From the NCBI GenBank assembly GCA_963851085.1, contig CAWKNX010000004.1, forward strand, positions 310,001-374,000: 64,000 bases of DNA, read 5' to 3'. The notes beneath the pieces are model-generated. The model was not told the DNA's origin and ran no database searches. It worked only from the letters and a program-made list of their open reading frames with translations. The position numbers and the translations under genes are program-made. The DNA comes from DATFVJ01 sp963851085 (GTDB lineage Bacteria > Actinomycetota > Actinomycetes > Streptosporangiales > Streptosporangiaceae). This document shows, one piece after another, positions 62,634 through 64,000 of the stretch (position 1 is its first letter; every line of letters starts with the position of its first letter).

Positions 62634-62825
62634 ATGTGCGCAGCAGCCATGGGCTTTATGCGGTACGGGAACACCGTGCATCACAAATGACCCGCGGACG
62701 TGACGGCTGCGGCTGGGCGGGATGCCCGCGGCAGCCGTTAAGGATCATGAATCTGATCCCCTCCGGATCGCAGGTGCGCGGACCCTGCGGCCCGGCCCGG
62801 TCCCTGTCCCCCGGCCGCACGGCCG

Positions 62826-63659
62826 TTACGGGGCAGAACTTTGCGCGGCGCCGGTGCGTGTCTTGCGGCCGACGCCGCAGTAGCCCATGATCTTGCTGAG
62901 ATCACGGGGCGGCCTGCGGTCCGGCCGCCACAGCGGCAACTGGACCAGGCCCGGGTCCACCATCTCGAACCCGCCGAACAACGCGCCGATCTCGGCCCGG
63001 CTGCGAAGCGTCAGCGGCGACGTGGCCCGGTCGTAGACGGCGGCGGCCCGGGCGGCGGCATCCGGGCGGAAGTCGCCGGTCGCGTGCGACAGGGCGAGGT
63101 AACTGCCCGCGGGAAGCGCGTCACGGAAGATGGCGGCGATCCCCGGCGGATCCTCGGCGTCGGTGACGAAGTGGAGGACGGCGACCAGGAGCAGGGCCAC
63201 CGGCTCGCTGAAGTCGATCAGCGCCCGGACGCCGGGGTCGGTGAGGATCACCTCAGGCTCGCGGACGTCGGCCAGCACGATGCTGGTCGCGCCGCTGCCC
63301 GTCAGCAGCGCGCTGGCGTGCACGTGCACGATCGGATCGTTGTCCACATAGGCGACACGAACTCCCGGCGCGACGGCGCGGGCGACCTCGTGCACGTTCC
63401 CGGCGGCCGGGATACCGGTCCCGATGTCGATGATCTGCCGGATCCCGGCCGCACCGACCAGGTACCGCACCGCCCGCCGCAGGAACGCCCGGTTCTCCCT
63501 CGCGATCAGGCGCACTTCGGGTGCCTGGCGTAACACCTCCCTGGCCGCCTCCTGGTCGACGACATAATTGTCTTTCCCGCCCAGGTAGTAGTTGTACATC
63601 CGGGCCGGATGCGGCCTGCTCGTATCGATATCGGACGCGGCAAAGCCCCGATTCGCCAT
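62826..63659 (-). CDS. SAV2177-family SAM-dependent methyltransferase
   Basis: A 277-residue protein of the actinobacterial PF04672 family. N-terminal signature SRPHPARMYNYYLGGKDNYV (about residues 14-33), SAM loop IIDIGTGIPAAGNVHEVAR, acidic strand VAYVDNDPIVHVHASALL, and VALLLVAVLHFVTDAEDP. These are recognised by the YLGGKDN motif. Members lie near regulators in many streptomycete genomes; the substrate is not known to me. The ATG at 63659 starts the family N-terminus. Confidence 0.92.
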   Translation of the reverse strand: MANRGFAASDIDTSRPHPARMYNYYLGGKDNYVVDQEAAREVLRQAPEVRLIARENRAFLRRAVRYLVGAAGIRQIIDIGTGIPAAGNVHEVARAVAPGVRVAYVDNDPIVHVHASALLTGSGATSIVLADVREPEVILTDPGVRALIDFSEPVALLLVAVLHFVTDAEDPPGIAAIFRDALPAGSYLALSHATGDFRPDAAARAAAVYDRATSPLTLRSRAEIGALFGGFEMVDPGLVQLPLWRPDRRPPRDLSKIMGYCGVGRKTRTGAAQSSAP

Positions 63660-64000
63660 CTCGGCAGACTCCCGATCGCTAGGTTGACGGACAAGACCGC
63701 CAGGCAGCTCTGGCGTGTCTTTCCGCCAGCACCATAGATTTCCCCTTTACGTTTGCACCGGATACACCTAACCCGGCAGCTGACATCGGGAAACATCACC
63801 GAACACTAAGAGCGTCATGAACTTCTCGCGGCAACGTGTGCGCAAGCAGCTTGAGCCCGTCTCACCGCGCGGATAGCGCCCGCCAGCGCGGGAGCGGGCA
63901 ACGCCCCATGGCGGTACCGGCCTACGGACCCGTCGATCCTGCGGCTGCAACCGGTCCTCACTTCGTCTGCCTCTGGCACACCGATCTTCTCGAAGAGAGC
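63660..64000. other. Right-edge intergenic
   Basis: No gene with motifs is seen up to the window end. An AT-richer patch (about 63715-63800) probably holds the methyltransferase promoter. Confidence 0.4.

Overview
The window is about 70% GC with GTG starts, ATGA start-stop overlaps and many actinobacterial families (DUF2267, DUF6186, DUF1918, DUF397 with DUF5753 regulators, SAV2177-type methyltransferase, LAL regulators, deazaflavin-type nitroreductases). It most likely comes from a high-GC actinomycete chromosome (Streptosporangiales/Streptomycetales-like). No rRNA, CRISPR array, transposase, integrase or phage module was found.

Bases 1-42000 look like a dormancy (hypoxia/NO-type) island. 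It holds relatives of many Mycobacterium tuberculosis DosR-regulon genes: a pncB remnant, three acg nitroreductase copies, two CtpF-like P-type ATPases, an Rv2629-like eRF1-fold protein, two ribosome hibernation factors (DATIN/HPF-like), two Hsp20 chaperones, a universal stress protein and a GH65 protein like the C-terminal part of Rv2006. A 14-bp imperfect palindrome, consensus GGGACYTTCGGCCC, precedes many of them and resembles the DosR/DevR box. No DosR/DosS genes lie in the window.

The island is rearranged. Direct repeats of 832 bp (256-1087 and 10788-11619) and 941 bp (16313-17253 and 33584-34524) are almost or fully identical. The boxed promoter plus the 5' end of a DUF2267 gene occurs four times (about 14970, 18289, 25824, 33473) in front of different genes. 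Relics include recD2, pcm, an ABC exporter (ATPase and scrambled permease), P-type ATPase, a 3' half of tRNA-Lys and an orphan TPP riboswitch.

Region by region: 1-3500 acg relic, membrane pair, HhH protein; 3500-7450 relics, HAD phosphatase, nitroreductase-CPBP fusion; 7600-14800 P-type ATPases, acg, ABC relic; 14970-19700 DUF2267, eRF1-like, HPF, TY-Chap-like; 19800-22000 riboswitch, DUF1918, MBL-like, PII; 22200-26340 Hsp20, GNAT/acyl-CoA synthetase fusion, DUF2267; 32060-26392 (minus) operon acs-pdhA-pdhB-pdhC-ACP; 32440-34950 DUF3048, HPF copy, Hsp20; 35250-41990 glycan operon (GH65, USP, Zn ribbon, GT4, debranching enzyme). Together these suggest a module for low-energy survival: ribosome silencing, chaperones, acetyl-CoA supply, possible acetylation control of acetyl-CoA synthetase, and storage-glycan turnover.

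Bases 42000-64000 are more ordinary accessory chromosome: a secreted PLL-lectin/glycosidase-like protein, a lower-GC patch with a single-pass membrane protein, an EspR-like regulator and a truncated TIR-like effector, a LAL regulator, two alpha/beta hydrolases, a CHAT protease with WD40 repeats, an MMPL relic, an acyl-CoA ligase, an abaA-like regulatory trio, an XRE-TPR regulator, a phosphotransferase and a methyltransferase. Several long conserved genes carry single frameshifts; from this sequence alone decay cannot be told from base-call errors.
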